From UMGS363 sp051891935 (lineage in GTDB: Bacteria > Bacillota > Clostridia > Oscillospirales > Ruminococcaceae), in contig JBJFFR010000187.1 in the NCBI GenBank assembly GCA_051891935.1, forward strand, positions 1-5,615: a stretch of 5,615 bases of DNA, in the 5' to 3' direction. Of this stretch, positions 4,787 through 5,615 are shown piece after piece. The notes below the pieces were generated by a model. It had not been told where the DNA came from and did no database searches. It worked only from the letters and a program-made list of their open reading frames with translations. The stretch's first letter is position 1; every line of letters begins with the position of its first letter. The position numbers and the translations under genes were made by a program.

Positions 4787-5615
4787 ATGAAATTTTCAAA
4801 AAAAATTCTTGCATTCAGCCTTGCTGCTTGCATGACAATGCCCTTCCTTGCAGGTTGTTCCAGCAAGGATACAACAACAGACGGCGCTGCAAACGCTGTT
4901 GATTCCGGCGACTTTTCCGGTACACTCGTTATCGGCGGCATCGGCCCTGTAACAGGCGGCGCTGCAGTTTACGGAAACGCTGTAAAGAACGGCATGCAGC
5001 TCGCAGTTGACGAGATCAACGCTGCAGGCGGCGTAAACGGCATCAAGCTTGAGCTCAACTTCCAGGATGACGAGCACAACGAAGAAAAGGCTGTAAACGC
5101 TTATAACACACTCAAGGATAAGGATATGAAGCTCCTTATCGGTACAGTAACCTCCAACCCCTGCGTTGCTGTTGCTGCCGAAACAGTAAAGGACAATATG
5201 TTCCAGCTCACACCTTCCGGCTCCGCTGTTGACTGTGTTGCTAATGACAATGCTTTCCGTGTATGCTTCAACGATCCTAACCAGGGTATCGCTTCCGCAC
5301 AGTACATTGCACAGAACAATGTTGCTTCCAAGGTTGCTGTAATTTATGACAGCTCCGACGTTTACTCAACAGGTATTTACGAAAAGTTCGTTTCCGAGGC
5401 TGCTGCTCAGAATATTGAAGTAGTTGCTGCAGAAGCTTTCACAGCTGACTCCAAGACAGACTTCTCCGTACAGATCCAGAAGGTTCAGGAATCCGGCGCA
5501 GAGCTCCTCTTCCTCCCTATCTACTATCAGGAAGCTGCTCTTATCCTCCAGCAGGCATCCAAGGCAGGTCTTAACGTTAAGTACTTCGGCTGCGACGGTC
5601 TTGACGGACTTATCG
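4787..5615 (+). CDS. Branched-chain amino acid-type ABC transporter substrate-binding lipoprotein (3' end beyond window)
   Basis: This is the extracytoplasmic receptor of a LivJ-like (HAAT family) ABC importer. It captures branched-chain amino acids or related small ligands and delivers them to a permease. A basic N terminus (K2, K5, K6), a hydrophobic segment and the lipobox L-A-G-C (21-24) show that C24 is lipidated and anchored in the membrane. A Ser/Thr/Asp/Ala linker follows. The type I periplasmic-binding fold (Peripla_BP_6 type) starts at about 46, with G-P-V-T-G-G (53-58), D-E-I-N-A-A-G-G-V-N-G (75-85), I-G-T-V-T-S (118-123), T-P-S-G-S-A (142-147) and V-A-V-I-Y-D (183-188). The window holds 276 codons, while the family is usually 370-400 residues. 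AAGGGAG (4774-4780) lies 6 bases before the ATG. Ser is coded mostly by TCC and Lys mostly by AAG, unlike the upstream genes, as expected of a highly expressed gene. Ligand specificity cannot be read from this fragment. Permease and ATPase genes probably follow. Confidence 0.93.
   Translation, partial: MKFSKKILAFSLAACMTMPFLAGCSSKDTTTDGAANAVDSGDFSGTLVIGGIGPVTGGAAVYGNAVKNGMQLAVDEINAAGGVNGIKLELNFQDDEHNEEKAVNAYNTLKDKDMKLLIGTVTSNPCVAVAAETVKDNMFQLTPSGSAVDCVANDNAFRVCFNDPNQGIASAQYIAQNNVASKVAVIYDSSDVYSTGIYEKFVSEAAAQNIEVVAAEAFTADSKTDFSVQIQKVQESGAELLFLPIYYQEAALILQQASKAGLNVKYFGCDGLDGLI

Noticed and set aside
4593..4790. 65-codon + strand frame in the intergenic region
   Set aside because: It spans the promoter boxes, the leader and the ribosome binding site of the next gene, ends just inside that gene, and no suitable ribosome binding site precedes its ATG.
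4750..5331. Three minus-strand frames opposite the substrate-binding protein
   Set aside because: They are open only because of the biased codons of the + strand gene. The Cys- and Ala-rich translations reflect GCA/GCT/TCC read in reverse.
1..5615. CRISPR arrays, tRNA or rRNA genes, transposases, toxin-antitoxin or phage defence genes
   Set aside because: No regularly spaced repeats, cloverleaf-like sequence, transposase motifs or defence-type genes were seen in this window.

Overview
The window looks like a Gram-positive, anaerobic Bacillota genome, most likely a Ruminococcus or close Oscillospiraceae relative. The reasons are the feoA-feoB pair followed by a short Cys-rich FeoB-associated membrane protein (a Firmicutes arrangement), strong AGGAG-type ribosome binding sites, a lipoprotein-type solute-binding protein, and a GH113 mannan-active enzyme suited to a plant-fibre degrader. 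The genus is inferred from protein style and context only. All recognised genes lie on the + strand.

Layout. Positions 1-422 contain no gene I can assign. Positions 14-167 form a long imperfect palindrome, possibly a small non-autonomous mobile element or genomic repeat. Both strands of this stretch carry open but unconvincing reading frames. An AT-rich spacer follows, with a possible leftward promoter, and then a consensus-quality rightward promoter (TTGACA-N17-TATAAT at 331-359). A dyad overlaps its -35 box and further inverted repeats lie in the leader. From 423 to 4527 there is a tightly packed, probably single operon: feoA (ferrous iron transport accessory), feoB (ferrous iron transporter), a 59-residue FeoB-associated Cys-rich membrane protein, queH (epoxyqueuosine reductase, last step of tRNA queuosine synthesis), and a GH113-like glycoside hydrolase without a signal peptide. 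Four of the five genes overlap a neighbour or sit directly against it (ATGA at feoA/feoB, TAATG at the Cys-rich gene/queH, 11 bases at queH/GH113). The only gap is 59 bases after feoB and holds a strong hairpin with no U-tract.

Positions 4528-4786 are an AT-rich intergenic region with no clear intrinsic terminator. It carries a good promoter (TTGACT-N17-TATCAT) and a leader of about 100 nt with possible alternative hairpins. It drives a branched-chain amino acid-type ABC transporter substrate-binding lipoprotein that runs off the right edge. The codon choice of this gene is strongly biased, suggesting high expression.

How the parts may work together: the feo genes import Fe(II), and QueH is an iron-dependent, iron-sulfur enzyme, so the first four genes form a plausible iron supply and use set. 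The GH113 enzyme has no obvious link to iron and may simply be co-transcribed. I did not find a convincing wholly new system. The best leads are the palindromic element at the left edge, the uncharacterised feo operator candidates, and the feo-queH-GH113 linkage.
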